Shown: positions 17,712-27,098 of the stretch, one piece after another
How the letters are laid out: every line of letters starts with the position of its first letter
How positions within the stretch are numbered: position 1 is the stretch's first letter
NCBI RefSeq assembly: GCF_030397665.1
Contig: NZ_JAPUBT010000009.1
Location: forward strand, 1 to 64,000
Source of the DNA: Janthinobacterium sp. SUN073
Lineage (GTDB): Bacteria > Pseudomonadota > Gammaproteobacteria > Burkholderiales > Burkholderiaceae_D
Reading direction: 5' to 3'
Length of the DNA stretch: 64,000 nucleotides
Notes under the pieces: generated by a model
Seen by the model: only the letters and a program-made list of their open reading frames with translations
Told to the model about the DNA's origin: nothing
Database searches by the model: none
Program-made: the position numbers and the translations under genes

Positions 17712-19501
17712 GGTGTTTCCTTGTTTGCTTCCATACCGGTATCTTCGGGCAGGCGGAACCAGACCGTCAAGCCTGGTGCATCGGCGTTGGCATGCGCCGA
17801 CAGGCTGCCGCCGAACGATTCGATGATGCTTTTGCTGAGTGACATGCCCAGGCCCAGGCCTTCGGCCTTGGTGGTAAAAAAAGGTTCGAACAGGCGCGCC
17901 ATCTGCGTCGCCTGCAGGCCGCAACCGGCGTCGCGCACGGCCACCGTGCAGGCGCCGTTTTCGCGGTGCAGCAGCACGCCGATGGGGTGACCCGGATTGT
18001 CGTTTTCCACTTGCGCATCGAGCGCATTCTTGAGCAAATTGAGCAGCACCTGCTGCACTTGCTGCGGGTCGGCCAGCACGCGCGCGTCAGGGCTGGTGCT
18101 GTCGTGGCGCCAATCGATCCGCGCTTGCGGATGGGCCGCGCGGAACAGTGATACCGATTGCTCCACTGCGTCGGCCAGGGCGAAGGGCGTGCTGTGCGCG
18201 GGACGTTTTTGCGCCATCGCGCGGATGTGCCGGATGATGGCGCCCGCGCGTTCGCTTTGCGTGGCGATTTCCTGCGCGCCATCGAGCAGTGGCGCCGCGT
18301 CGAGCCGGCCTGCCGTGATGCGGCGCGCCATGCCGCGCGCGAAATTGCCGATGGCCGCCAGCGGCTGGTTCAATTCGTGCGCGATGGCGCTGGCCATCTC
18401 GCCCAGGATGGCCAGGCGCGCCGTGTGGTCGAGCGTGGCCTGGCGCTGGCGCGCCTGTTCTTCCAGCGCCCGCTGCTGGTGCTGGGCCGCGCGCAATTGC
18501 TCCGTGCGCCGGCTGACCAGGTATTCCACGCGCACCGTATGCACGGCCCAGGCCACCAGCAAGGCCAGCACGAGCAGCATCCAGCCCCAGTAGCGGCGCA
18601 GCGCCGTTTCGAACGTCAGCTTGTCCAGGTAGGCGTAGGGACCGATGCGCAGCTCGCGGAACAGTTCATCGACGATCTGGTAATCGCTGGGCACCGTCCA
18701 GCTGTAACCTTCATCGGTACGCGGCATGGCCAGCAGGGCCTGCGCCACTTTTTTCGCCAGCGCTGGCGGCGTCTGGCGCAGGGCCACGAAGGGCCAGTCC
18801 GGATACAGCCGCGACGAGCTGGCGCAGCGAAAACCGGGAATCGGGCGCGTGGTGATCACGCGCAGTTCATCGGCGCGCACTTCGCCGCGCGCCACCATCT
18901 GTTCCAGCAGACAGGTACGCACGATGCCGGCATCCATGCGTCCCGCCCGCACGGCTTCGACGATCTGCTGCGAGGGGAAACCGCTGTAGCGCAGGCTGGC
19001 AAAATCATGCGTGGGATCGATGCCAACTTCGCGCAGTTCGCGCGCGGCGATCTGGTAGCCGCCAAACGCATCGGGCGCCACCGCCATCACGTTCTTGCCC
19101 GCCAGGTCGGCCAGGTCATGCAGCGGTGACGCGCTGCGCACGACGATGGCCGAACCGATGGCCTGACGCGGCGAGTCCGTCCACGGCGATTCAATCGTGG
19201 CGATGCGGCTGGCGCCATCGCTGTGTTCGAGTGCCACGTAATGGCCGCTGCTGGTGATGGCGAAGGCGATCGATTGCGACTGCACGGCACGCGTCAGGCC
19301 CGCCTGGTCGTAGTCGGCCAATGTAAAACGGATGCCGGGGATGCTCGCCTGCAGGTGGCGCGTCACGTACGACCAGTCCTGCTGCACGGCGTCGCCGCCC
19401 TTGTAGGCGAGTACACCGATGCGTACCTCCGGCAGCGCGTCAGCTGCTTGCGCGCCATGCAAACACAGCGCCGTCAGCGCGAACAGTAAAAAACGTCGCA
19501 C
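17708..19501 (-). CDS. ttrS: Sensor histidine kinase with periplasmic PhnD-like domain
   Basis: 597 residues. Signal peptide (RRFLLFALTALCLHGAQA), then a periplasmic binding-protein-like domain (about 24-270; VRIGVLAYKGG, AFAITSSGHYVAL, AGKNVMAVAPDAFGG), a membrane helix near 300-320 (WGWMLLVLALLVAW), a coiled linker, HisKA with AIAHELNQPLAAI and HATPase motifs (LLNLLKNALDA, VRDAGCGL, GLGLGMSLSKSI). This is the TtrS architecture: the outer domain senses tetrathionate. The start is GTG at 19501, whose last-codon base is shared with the mutY stop (TAGTG); the open frame continues upstream antisense-free through mutY but lacks signal-peptide sense there. Confidence 0.88.
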   Translation of the reverse strand: MRRFLLFALTALCLHGAQAADALPEVRIGVLAYKGGDAVQQDWSYVTRHLQASIPGIRFTLADYDQAGLTRAVQSQSIAFAITSSGHYVALEHSDGASRIATIESPWTDSPRQAIGSAIVVRSASPLHDLADLAGKNVMAVAPDAFGGYQIAARELREVGIDPTHDFASLRYSGFPSQQIVEAVRAGRMDAGIVRTCLLEQMVARGEVRADELRVITTRPIPGFRCASSSRLYPDWPFVALRQTPPALAKKVAQALLAMPRTDEGYSWTVPSDYQIVDELFRELRIGPYAYLDKLTFETALRRYWGWMLLVLALLVAWAVHTVRVEYLVSRRTEQLRAAQHQQRALEEQARQRQATLDHTARLAILGEMASAIAHELNQPLAAIGNFARGMARRITAGRLDAAPLLDGAQEIATQSERAGAIIRHIRAMAQKRPAHSTPFALADAVEQSVSLFRAAHPQARIDWRHDSTSPDARVLADPQQVQQVLLNLLKNALDAQVENDNPGHPIGVLLHRENGACTVAVRDAGCGLQATQMARLFEPFFTTKAEGLGLGMSLSKSIIESFGGSLSAHANADAPGLTVWFRLPEDTGMEANKETP

Positions 19502-20664
19502 TAGAACATGCTGCGCTGCGCCGCGCGCGCATCGCCGAACAGTTCCAGCAGCAGTTTCTTGATGGGCGCGGGCAGCGGCGCGTCGGCGATGTTCGCGCCG
19601 TCGTACCAGACGTGCGTCGCTTCCCCGGCCAGCGCCAGGCGCCGCGCCAGGGTGATGCGACAGGGCACGATGTGCAGCTTGTAATGGGTGAAGACGTGCA
19701 CGATGGGCAGCAGCCGTTCCTGCGTCTCGATTGCGCCGAACGGCGCCACCGCGCGTGCCAGTACCTGCTGGTCTATCTCTCGCGGCGAGTCCGCATCGGC
19801 CAGCATATGGCCATCGAGTTCGGGCAGCGACAGCAAGCCGCCCCAGATGCCCGAGCCGGGGCGCTGCTCCAGCAGCACCTGGCCGTCGTCGACGATGAGC
19901 AGCATGACGGCATGTTTTTCCGGGCTGGTTTTCTTCGGCTTGCGTACAGGCAGATCCTTGGTGCGGCCGGTGGCGTAAGCCACGCAGCGCGGTTGCAGCG
20001 GGCAGCGGCCGCAATCGGGGCTGCTGCGCGTGCACAGGGTGGCGCCGAAGTCCATCAAGCCCTGCGTGTAGGCTTCGATGCCAGTCTCCGGGAGTAGCGC
20101 TTCGGCACGGCGCCACATGGCTTCCTCGACGCGCTTTTCACCGGGATAGGCATCGATGCCGAAGGTGCGCGCAAACACGCGCTTGACGTTGCCGTCCATG
20201 ATGGCCGCACGCGTGCCGCTGGAAAACGCCGAGATGGCGGCCGCCGTCGAGCGGCCGATGCCGGGCAGGTCGGCCAGCAGGGCCGGGTCGCTGGGGAAGA
20301 CGCCATCGTATTCGGCCACCACGCGCTGCGCGCATTTGTGCAGGTTGCGCGCCCGCGTGTAGTAGCCCAGGCCGCTCCATTGCGCCATCACGTCTTCCAC
20401 CGGTGCTGCCGCCAAATCGCGCAGGGTGGGGAAGCGTTCGAGGAAGCGCGCGTAGTAGCCGAGTACTGCGGTGACCTGTGTTTGCTGCAGCATGATTTCG
20501 GACAGCCAGATCAGGTAGGCATCGCGCGTGTTTTGCCATGGCAGCGCGTGGCGGCCATGCTGCTTTTGCCAGGCGATGACGGTGGCGGAAAAAGTCGGGT
20601 CGACGTAATCTTTCAAAGGTGCCGCGCCGTTGGCGGGCGAGAGCGGATGCAGCAGACGTTTCAT
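19501..20664 (-). CDS. mutY: Adenine DNA glycosylase
   Basis: 387 residues. Removes adenine mispaired with 8-oxoguanine. Visible: the HhH-GPD domain (SEIMLQQTQV with catalytic Glu, LPGIGRSTAAAI helix-hairpin-helix, MDGNVKRV with the catalytic Asp context), the [4Fe-4S] loop CTRSSPDCGRCPLQPRC with C-x6-C-x2-C-x5-C spacing, and a C-terminal Nudix-like 8-oxoG recognition domain with LLEQRPGSGIWGGLLSLPE. The start is ATG at 20664. The stop is shared by one base with the downstream ttrS GTG, so the sensor may be cotranscribed with this repair gene. Confidence 0.96.
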   Translation of the reverse strand: MKRLLHPLSPANGAAPLKDYVDPTFSATVIAWQKQHGRHALPWQNTRDAYLIWLSEIMLQQTQVTAVLGYYARFLERFPTLRDLAAAPVEDVMAQWSGLGYYTRARNLHKCAQRVVAEYDGVFPSDPALLADLPGIGRSTAAAISAFSSGTRAAIMDGNVKRVFARTFGIDAYPGEKRVEEAMWRRAEALLPETGIEAYTQGLMDFGATLCTRSSPDCGRCPLQPRCVAYATGRTKDLPVRKPKKTSPEKHAVMLLIVDDGQVLLEQRPGSGIWGGLLSLPELDGHMLADADSPREIDQQVLARAVAPFGAIETQERLLPIVHVFTHYKLHIVPCRITLARRLALAGEATHVWYDGANIADAPLPAPIKKLLLELFGDARAAQRSMF

Positions 20665-20697
20665 GCGGGATTCCAGTGTTCTGTTGTTTGATGGTGC

Positions 20698-22599
20698 TCA
20701 GCTTGCGCTGGCCGCGCGCAAGGCGGCCAGCAATTGCGCCAGCTGCGCCTTGTCGCGCTCGAGCGCCGCCAGGCTGGCCTCGAAGCCGGCGATTTTCTGT
20801 TCCAGGCTGCCGGTGGCGTCGTGGATGCGCTGAATCGAGGCAAAGCGCAGTTTCAGCTGTTCCTTGTACTCGACGATCTGCGCTTCGAGGGGCGCCATGA
20901 TGACTTTCAGCCAGGCGCTGGCGTCGTCGTTGGCGTTGGTGAAACTGCGGCGCACGCGCGAGGCGATGGTGTCGAAGAATTTTTCCATCAGCACGACCCG
21001 ACTGGTGGTGAGCAGGGTCGCCGTGCCGAACTGTTTATGGTAGACGGCTTCGATGTCGGCGATCTCCTGGCGGTAGCGGGCCAGCGAAAACGGCATCGGC
21101 AAGGCCAGCGCCAGGCCATGTTCGGAGGCGAATTTGCGGTACATCACGTTCATCATTTCCGTGATCTCGGCCGTCTTGCCTTCCGAGCGATCCAGGTTAC
21201 TGGCGATGCGCTCGAAGTACTGGCGCACGGCTTCGCGCAGGCCCGTGAAAAAGCGGCTGCGCTGCATGGCCGCGCGCACGCCATCGATATCGTCGCGCAC
21301 GATGTCCATGCCCAGGCTCGTATACAGCTCCGTCGACAGGCGGGTAAATACGGCGCGCGTCGCTTGCAGCTTGAACAGGCTGCTGTCGAATTCCTTCTTC
21401 TCGATATCGATGCGCCGCATCATGTGGGCGATCACGCTCTGGTTCTTGCCGCGCAGGCTGTGCAGCTCGTGCAACTGCTCGGCGATGCCGCGCGCGCGCG
21501 CCGCCGCCTGCACCTGTTGCGCCGCTTCGATGGCGTCCAGGTCGAACGCCAGCTGGCGCCGGATGATGTCCTTGCGCGCGGGGATCAGCTCCTCGAACAG
21601 GGCCGTCTCCAGCGCCTGCAGGCGGCTCTTTTCCAGCAGCGCCGCATCGTGGTTGATCTTGCCCACCAGGGCTTTTTGCGCCGAGACGGGAAACACCTGG
21701 CCAGCGTCCAGCGTCAACAGATGCGCCACGCTGGCCTGCTGGCGCTCAATGGCTTGCGCCACCTCGGCGTCGCCGCGCAATTCATCCCACATGCTGTCGA
21801 TCTTGTTGAGCACCACCAGGCGCCCCGCGCCAGCGCCGATATGGTTGCGCCATACCTCGATATCGCTGCGCGTGACGCCCGTGTCGGCCGCCAGAATAAA
21901 CAGCACCGCGTGCGCATTCGGGATCAGGTTCAGGGTCAGTTCCGGTTCCGTGCCGATGGCGTTCAGGCCGGGCGTATCGAGGATGACCAGGCCCTGTTTC
22001 AGCAGCGGATGGGGGAAGTTGATGATGGCGTGGCGCCACATGGAAATTTCCACCTGGCCGTCTTCGTCCAGCATGGCGGGAGCGTCCGCGTCGTCGGCGT
22101 CGTACAGGCCGTAGCGCGCCGCTTCTTCCACGCTGACTTTTTTCGTCAGGCTGACCTGGCGGATGGCTTCCTGCATGTCGCCGCCCGCATCGATGTTCAG
22201 GGGCAGGACGGTCCAGGCGGCGGGCAGGTCGCGGTAGTCGCTGGTCGACAGGTTCTGCGCGCGCGTCTCGATGGGCAGCAGCCGGATCGATGGCGGCCAG
22301 GCCGCGTCGTACAGCAGCTCGGTGGGGCACATGGTGGTGCGGCCCGCGCCCGAGGGCAGGATGCGCTGGCCATAGCCGGCAAAGAAGATGGCGTTGATCA
22401 GCTCGGATTTGCCGCGCGAAAATTCCGCCACGAAGGCGACAGACAAACGGTCGTCGAGCAGGCGGGAACCACAGCGCGCCAGGCGCAGCGCGGAAGCGCC
22501 GTCGACCAGGCCCGCCGCGCTGGCGGCTTGCCGGTATGCCTGCAAGGCGGCCTGCACGTCCTGCCGCCATGCGCTGTATTGTTCCAGGTCCCTGACCAT
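20698..22599 (-). CDS. Dynamin-like large GTPase
   Basis: 633 residues. GTPase motifs are clear: G1 AEFSRGKSELINA near residue 65, a Thr of the switch 1 region in RTTMCPTEL, G3 LDTPGLN near 210, G4 LNKIDSM near 265. The remaining 350 residues are helical with coiled-coil stretches, as in bacterial dynamin-like proteins that bind or remodel membranes; no transmembrane segment is evident. ATG at 22599 has AAGGGAG just upstream, so it is preferred over ATG at 22617. It sits between mutM and mutY on the same strand with short gaps (33 and 34 nt). Cellular role unknown; membrane repair or a link to chromosome or cell-envelope stress would be speculation. Confidence 0.85.
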   Translation of the reverse strand: MVRDLEQYSAWRQDVQAALQAYRQAASAAGLVDGASALRLARCGSRLLDDRLSVAFVAEFSRGKSELINAIFFAGYGQRILPSGAGRTTMCPTELLYDAAWPPSIRLLPIETRAQNLSTSDYRDLPAAWTVLPLNIDAGGDMQEAIRQVSLTKKVSVEEAARYGLYDADDADAPAMLDEDGQVEISMWRHAIINFPHPLLKQGLVILDTPGLNAIGTEPELTLNLIPNAHAVLFILAADTGVTRSDIEVWRNHIGAGAGRLVVLNKIDSMWDELRGDAEVAQAIERQQASVAHLLTLDAGQVFPVSAQKALVGKINHDAALLEKSRLQALETALFEELIPARKDIIRRQLAFDLDAIEAAQQVQAAARARGIAEQLHELHSLRGKNQSVIAHMMRRIDIEKKEFDSSLFKLQATRAVFTRLSTELYTSLGMDIVRDDIDGVRAAMQRSRFFTGLREAVRQYFERIASNLDRSEGKTAEITEMMNVMYRKFASEHGLALALPMPFSLARYRQEIADIEAVYHKQFGTATLLTTSRVVLMEKFFDTIASRVRRSFTNANDDASAWLKVIMAPLEAQIVEYKEQLKLRFASIQRIHDATGSLEQKIAGFEASLAALERDKAQLAQLLAALRAASAS

Positions 22600-22633
22600 C
22601 TGACTCCCTTTTTCCATGACTTACTTTTGACCG

Positions 22634-23470
22634 CTATTTCTGACAATTCACGCAGTAAAACGTGGAACGCTGTCCCTGCACGATTTGCCGGATCGGCGCG
22701 CCGCATACGCGGCACGGCTTGCCCGCGCGGTTGTACGTGAAATACGTCTGCTGGAAGTAGCCGGACTGGCCGTTCACGCCGATGAAGTCGCGCAGGGTGC
22801 TGCCGCCTTGCACGATGGCTTCGGCCAGCACGTCGCGGATCGCTTGCGCCAGTTTCTCATAGCGCGCCAGACCGATGCGCCGGGCCGGCGTCTTCGGGTT
22901 GATCCCCGCGCGAAACAGGCTTTCGGAACAATAGATATTGCCCACGCCGACGACGATATCGCCCGCCATCAGTACCTGCTTGATGTTGGTGCCCTTGTTG
23001 CGTGTTTTTTCGAACAGTAGCCGGCCCGTGAAGCCGCCTTCCAGCGGTTCCGTACCCAGGCCGCGCAGCAGCGCGTGGCCATCGAGCGGGCCGTCTGCCT
23101 CGTCGTGCCACAGAACGGCGCCGAAGCGGCGCGGGTCCGTCATGCGCAGCACCTGGCTGCCGCCGTCCGCGTCTTCCACGACGAGGTCGAAATGGTCGTG
23201 CTTTTGCGCCTCCGTCCCCGTCGGCAGCACGCGCAAATGGCCCGACATGCCCAGGTGGATGATCAAGGTGCCGTGGCGGAAGTGGATCAGCAGGTATTTG
23301 CCGCGCCGCCCCGTCAGGCCGATGGTTTGCCCCGACAGTTGTTCGCCCAGGGCCGGGGGGAAGGGCCAGCGCAGGCCGTCGCGGCGCAGCACGACGGCGC
23401 GCACGGCGCGGCCCTCGATGTGGGGCGCGACACCGCGCCGTGTGACTTCGACTTCTGGCAATTCTGGCAT
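22634..23470 (-). CDS. mutM: Formamidopyrimidine-DNA glycosylase
   Basis: 278 residues. Excises 8-oxoguanine and formamidopyrimidines from DNA. The mature N-terminus PELPEVEVTRRG contains catalytic Pro2 and Glu3; Lys in GRRGKYLL and the helix-two-turn-helix region (VGNIYCSESLFRAGI) follow, and the C-terminal zinc finger is CRVCGAPIRQ...FYCVNCQ. All active elements are present. First gene of a minus-strand run mutM-dynamin-mutY, so both 8-oxoG repair glycosylases flank the GTPase gene. Confidence 0.97.
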   Translation of the reverse strand: MPELPEVEVTRRGVAPHIEGRAVRAVVLRRDGLRWPFPPALGEQLSGQTIGLTGRRGKYLLIHFRHGTLIIHLGMSGHLRVLPTGTEAQKHDHFDLVVEDADGGSQVLRMTDPRRFGAVLWHDEADGPLDGHALLRGLGTEPLEGGFTGRLLFEKTRNKGTNIKQVLMAGDIVVGVGNIYCSESLFRAGINPKTPARRIGLARYEKLAQAIRDVLAEAIVQGGSTLRDFIGVNGQSGYFQQTYFTYNRAGKPCRVCGAPIRQIVQGQRSTFYCVNCQK

Positions 23471-23636
23471 AGGGCTCGAATGGTTGAAAACCGGGTAAAA
23501 ACAGGCGGGTTGCCGGCGCAGGGCTGGCCCGGGCCGGCTACGCCGCCACGACGTATATATTTCGTTACATACGTGAAGTACGCGATAGCCGCGTTGGGCG
23601 TAGAATCAAACTTTGCCGTTTAGCCAGGATCAGCCT

Positions 23637-25427
23637 TTGAAAAACGCTTTCGCCATTGTAACCTTGTCCGCCCTGATGGCCACGCATGCCATGGCGCAGA
23701 CGCCTGTCGCCCCCGCCGATGCCGCGGCCGGCCCCTCTGCGGCCGCGCCCGCCGCGCCGCAGGAGCCGGACGCCACCTCCAAGGCGGGGCCCGGCGGCGA
23801 CGAGCTGCCGAAGGTCGAGCTGAGCAGCGATTTGCTGTACAAGCTGACCAAGGCCGAGATGGAATTCAAGAGCGGCCAGTGGCAAGGGCCGTACGTGACG
23901 ATGATGGTGGCGGCGCAGCAGACGCGCGATCCGCGCCTGGCGCGCCGCGCATCCGAAATGGCGCTGGCCGCCAAGCAGGGCAGCGAAGCGCTGGCGGCCA
24001 TCCGCCTGTGGCGCGAGCTGGCGCCCGATTCGGACGAGGCGACGCAGTTCTTCCTCGGCTTTGTCGTGTTGACGGACAAGATCGAAGAGGCGGAACCGAT
24101 TTTCGCCGAGCGCCTGGCCAATGCGCCGGCGGGCGCGCGCGGCGTGGCCCTGTTTCAGATGCAACAGATCCTGTCGCGCTCGAATGACAAGCTGTATGCC
24201 TATTCGATGGTGACGCGCCTGGCGCAGCCTTACCTGGACATGTTCGAAGCGCATCTGGTGCTGGCGCAGGGCGCCCTGTCGATCGGTGAGCGTGAACGCG
24301 CCATCGGCGAAGCGAACAAGGCGCTGGCCATCAAGCCGAACTCCGAGCTGGCTGCGCTGACCCTGGCGCAGGTGACGGGCGAGCCCGAGGCGGCGGGCAA
24401 GGTGCTGGCCACTTTCCTGCAAAAGAATCCGGACGCCGTCGAAGTGCGCGGCGCGTATGCGCGCCTGCTGGTCGAACAAAAACAGCTCGAGCCGGCGCGC
24501 GACCAGTTCCTGCTGCTGCTGAAAAGCGCGCCCGATAACGTGGGCGCCCTGTATGCGCTGGGTATCGTGGCGTTGCAGCTGGAAGACACCAAGGGCGCGG
24601 AGCAGTACTTCAAGCGTTTCCTGGCCGTGCTTGAAAAATCCCCTGGCGATACGCGCGATCCGTTCAAGGCCCTGATGATTTTGTCGCAGATCGCCGAGAC
24701 GCGCGGCGACACGGCCGGTGCGATCGCCTGGCTGGACAAGGTCGACAACAGCGCTTCCGCCGGCTATGTCGAGGCGCGCTTGCGCCGCGCCCAGTTGATC
24801 GCCCGTGGCGGCAATCTCGATGCGGCGCGCAAGGCGCTGACGGAAATCGAAACGGACGATCCGGCAAGCCAGGCGCAGGTGTTGCTGGTCGATGCGCAAT
24901 TCCTGCGCGACGCCGGCTATGTGCAAAGCGCCTACACGGTGCTGGAAAACGCCTTGCTGCGCTTCCCCGACAATCCGGAACTGCTGTACGACTACGCCTT
25001 GCTGGCCGAGCGCCTGGATAAACTCGAGCTGATGGAAGCGAGCCTGCGCCGCGTGATGGCGCTGGCGCCCGACAATCAGCATGCGTATAACGCCCTGGGC
25101 TACTCGCTGGCCGAGCGGGGCATCCGCTTGCCGGAAGCCCATGCGCTGATCGAAAAAGCCTTGCAGATGGCGCCGGGCGACCCGTTCATCATGGACAGCA
25201 TGGGCTGGGTGCAGTTCCGCATGGGCAACTTGGCTGCCGCGGAAAACGCCTTGCGCCGTGCCTATGCCGTGCGCAGCGATCCGGAAATCGCCGTCCACCT
25301 GGGCGAAGTGCTGTGGCAGAAGGGCGACAAGGATGAAGCGCAAAAACTGTGGCGCGATGCGCGAAGCAAGGACCCGAAAAACGATGCGCTGAAAAGCACC
25401 CTGGCGCGCCTGAATGTCAGTTTGTGA
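23637..25427 (+). CDS. Exported tetratricopeptide-repeat protein
   Basis: 596 residues. A cleavable signal peptide (KNAFAIVTLSALMATHAMAQ) is followed by an Ala/Pro-rich linker and many TPR-like helix pairs, clearest at the C-terminus (PDNQHAYNALGYSLAERGIR, PGDPFIMDSMGWVQFRMGNL, DPEIAVHLGEVLWQKGDKDE). The conserved place directly before lolB-ispE in betaproteobacteria suggests a role in envelope assembly, but the function is not known. The start is taken as TTG at 23637 because AGGA lies 7 nt upstream and it gives a clean signal peptide; an upstream in-frame TTG at 23613 has no SD. Confidence 0.85.
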   Translation: MKNAFAIVTLSALMATHAMAQTPVAPADAAAGPSAAAPAAPQEPDATSKAGPGGDELPKVELSSDLLYKLTKAEMEFKSGQWQGPYVTMMVAAQQTRDPRLARRASEMALAAKQGSEALAAIRLWRELAPDSDEATQFFLGFVVLTDKIEEAEPIFAERLANAPAGARGVALFQMQQILSRSNDKLYAYSMVTRLAQPYLDMFEAHLVLAQGALSIGERERAIGEANKALAIKPNSELAALTLAQVTGEPEAAGKVLATFLQKNPDAVEVRGAYARLLVEQKQLEPARDQFLLLLKSAPDNVGALYALGIVALQLEDTKGAEQYFKRFLAVLEKSPGDTRDPFKALMILSQIAETRGDTAGAIAWLDKVDNSASAGYVEARLRRAQLIARGGNLDAARKALTEIETDDPASQAQVLLVDAQFLRDAGYVQSAYTVLENALLRFPDNPELLYDYALLAERLDKLELMEASLRRVMALAPDNQHAYNALGYSLAERGIRLPEAHALIEKALQMAPGDPFIMDSMGWVQFRMGNLAAAENALRRAYAVRSDPEIAVHLGEVLWQKGDKDEAQKLWRDARSKDPKNDALKSTLARLNVSL

Positions 25428-25450
25428 TTGAATCGATTAACTCAACTATA

Positions 25451-25478
25451 AAAAACCAGCGCCATGGCGCTGGTTTTT
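25451..25478 (+). terminator. Perfect 28-bp palindromic terminator between the TPR gene and lolB
   Basis: AAAAACCAGCGCCA is followed immediately by its exact reverse complement ending in TTTTT, giving a 12-bp stem with a CATG loop and a T-run. It ends only 10 nt before the lolB ATG, so it covers the place where an SD would lie and may work as an attenuator or force lolB to use its own very short leader. Confidence 0.85.
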
Positions 25479-25488
25479 CCTTGTGCCC

Positions 25489-26139
25489 ATGTTAAAAAAA
25501 CTCCTTCCCCTCACGCTCGTCTGCCTGTCCCTCTCGGCCTGCTCGACCCTGACTTCCCCCTTTTCGTCCGGCGCCGCGCCATCCGCTCAAACCGTCGCCC
25601 CATACCGCGAGCAGGTGGAGCTGACGGGCCGCTTGAATGTCGTGTACCAGAAGGATGACAAGCCCGAATCGGCGACCGTCAATTTCAACTGGCAGCAGAC
25701 GGCGCAGCGCACGGACGTGACCCTGTATTCGCCCGTCGGCAGCACTCTGGCGACGATTGCCGTCACGCCGCAGCAGGCCGTGTTGACGCAAAGCGGAAAG
25801 GCGCCGCGCAGCGCGCCCGATGTCGATACCCTGAGCGCGCAGATGCTGGGCTGGTCCTTGCCCGTGTCGGGCTTGCGCGACTGGCTGCAGGGATACGCCG
25901 TGGGCGCCGACGGCAAGCGCTTTGTCGCTTCGCCCGCGAACGACAGCGTGACCACCAAAGACGGCTGGCGTTTGCGCTATGTGTCGTGGCAAGAAGTAGG
26001 GCAAAATGCGGCCGACAATACACCGGGCGCCTTGCCGCAACCGCGGCGTATCGATGCCGAACGCAATGCCAGCGCGCAGGCCGATGCCGTCTCGCTGCGC
26101 ATCGTGCTCGATCCCGCCACTTCCGCACCTGCACCATGA
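25489..26139 (+). CDS. lolB: Outer-membrane lipoprotein insertion factor LolB
   Basis: 216 residues. Lipoprotein signal with lipobox LSLSACS (cysteine near residue 18), then a LolB-type beta-barrel fold: [40 protein letters not shown], and [17 protein letters not shown] typical of the family. It receives lipoproteins from LolA and inserts them in the outer membrane. ATG at 25489 is chosen; GTG at 25483 is possible. Neither has a recognisable SD because the palindromic terminator ends just upstream. The stop overlaps the ispE ATG. Confidence 0.92.
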   Translation: MLKKLLPLTLVCLSLSACSTLTSPFSSGAAPSAQTVAPYREQVELTGRLNVVYQKDDKPESATVNFNWQQTAQRTDVTLYSPVGSTLATIAVTPQQAVLTQSGKAPRSAPDVDTLSAQMLGWSLPVSGLRDWLQGYAVGADGKRFVASPANDSVTTKDGWRLRYVSWQEVGQNAADNTPGALPQPRRIDAERNASAQADAVSLRIVLDPATSAPAP

Positions 26140-27020
26140 CACTGACGACCCTGAACAATTGCCCGGCACCGGCCAAGCTGAACTTATTTCTACACGTCAA
26201 CGGCCGCCGCGCCGATGGCTACCATCTGCTGCAGACGGTGTTCCAATTGCTCGACCATGGCGACACCTTGCACTTCGCGCTGCGCGACGACACGGCGATT
26301 GTCCGCGTGACGGCGCTCGCCGGTGTGCCGCAGGAGCAGGACCTGATCATCCGCGCCGCGAAACTGCTGCAGGCCGAGGTGCTGCGCCGCAAGGGCGCCT
26401 TGCCGCGCGGCGTCGATATCGCCATCGATAAAGTGTTGCCCATGGGCGGCGGCCTGGGGGGCGGCTCGTCCGACGCGGCCACGGCGTTGATGGCGCTGAA
26501 CCGTTTGTGGCAAGCGGGGTTGACGCGCGAGGAATTGATGGCGCTGGGCTTGCCGCTGGGCGCCGATATCCCGTTTTTTATCTTTGGCGAGAATGCCTTT
26601 GCCGAAGGCGTGGGCGAGGCCTTGCAGCCTGTCGCCACGCCAGCATGCTGGTATGTGGTGATCGAGCCGGGCGTGCAAGTACCCACCGCCGCAATTTTTT
26701 GCGCGGAAGGCTTGACGAGAAATACCGAACCCGTCACAATAGCGGACTTTTCCAGGTACCTCGCAGACGGAAACGATGCGGGCGGGTTTGGTAAGAATGA
26801 TTTACAGCAAGTAGCATGCAGTCTTTTCAAGCCGGTAGCAGATGCGGTAAAATGGCTGGGTGCTTACGGTGAGGCCAGGATGACTGGTTCCGGTGCTTGT
26901 GTGTTTAGTGCGTTTGGCAGTCAGGAAGAAGCGGATGCGGTGCTCAGCAATGTGCCACCAGTCTGGATCGCCTGGAAGGCAAAAGCGCTGAGTCGCCATC
27001 CGATGCTCACCATGTTGTAG
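26136..27020 (+). CDS. ispE: 4-diphosphocytidyl-2-C-methyl-D-erythritol kinase
   Basis: 294 residues. GHMP kinase of the MEP isoprenoid pathway. Visible: [21 protein letters not shown] at the N-terminus with catalytic Lys and His region, the glycine-rich ATP loop [31 protein letters not shown], and [12 protein letters not shown] near the C-terminus. ATG at 26136 overlaps the lolB stop (ATGA), so the two are translationally coupled. The following tRNA-Gln and prs complete a conserved betaproteobacterial order. Confidence 0.96.
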   Translation: MTLTTLNNCPAPAKLNLFLHVNGRRADGYHLLQTVFQLLDHGDTLHFALRDDTAIVRVTALAGVPQEQDLIIRAAKLLQAEVLRRKGALPRGVDIAIDKVLPMGGGLGGGSSDAATALMALNRLWQAGLTREELMALGLPLGADIPFFIFGENAFAEGVGEALQPVATPACWYVVIEPGVQVPTAAIFCAEGLTRNTEPVTIADFSRYLADGNDAGGFGKNDLQQVACSLFKPVADAVKWLGAYGEARMTGSGACVFSAFGSQEEADAVLSNVPPVWIAWKAKALSRHPMLTML

Positions 27021-27036
27021 AGAGTAAAAAAAGATT

Positions 27037-27064
27037 TTGCTTAGCGTCAAATAGTCGGTATAAT
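27037..27064 (+). promoter_or_regulatory. Sigma-70 promoter of tRNA-Gln
   Basis: TTGCTT at 27037-27042 and a consensus TATAAT at 27059-27064 are separated by 16 bp. The expected start near 27071 is about 28 nt before the mature tRNA 5' end. Confidence 0.75.
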
Positions 27065-27098
27065 ACTGGCCAACATGACGGCAAGCAGTCAGTAACGT

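Noticed and set aside
17708-20116. Extension of the sensor kinase frame upstream into mutY
   Set aside because: The extension is an off-frame reading of mutY and would remove the signal peptide that begins at the GTG at 19501.
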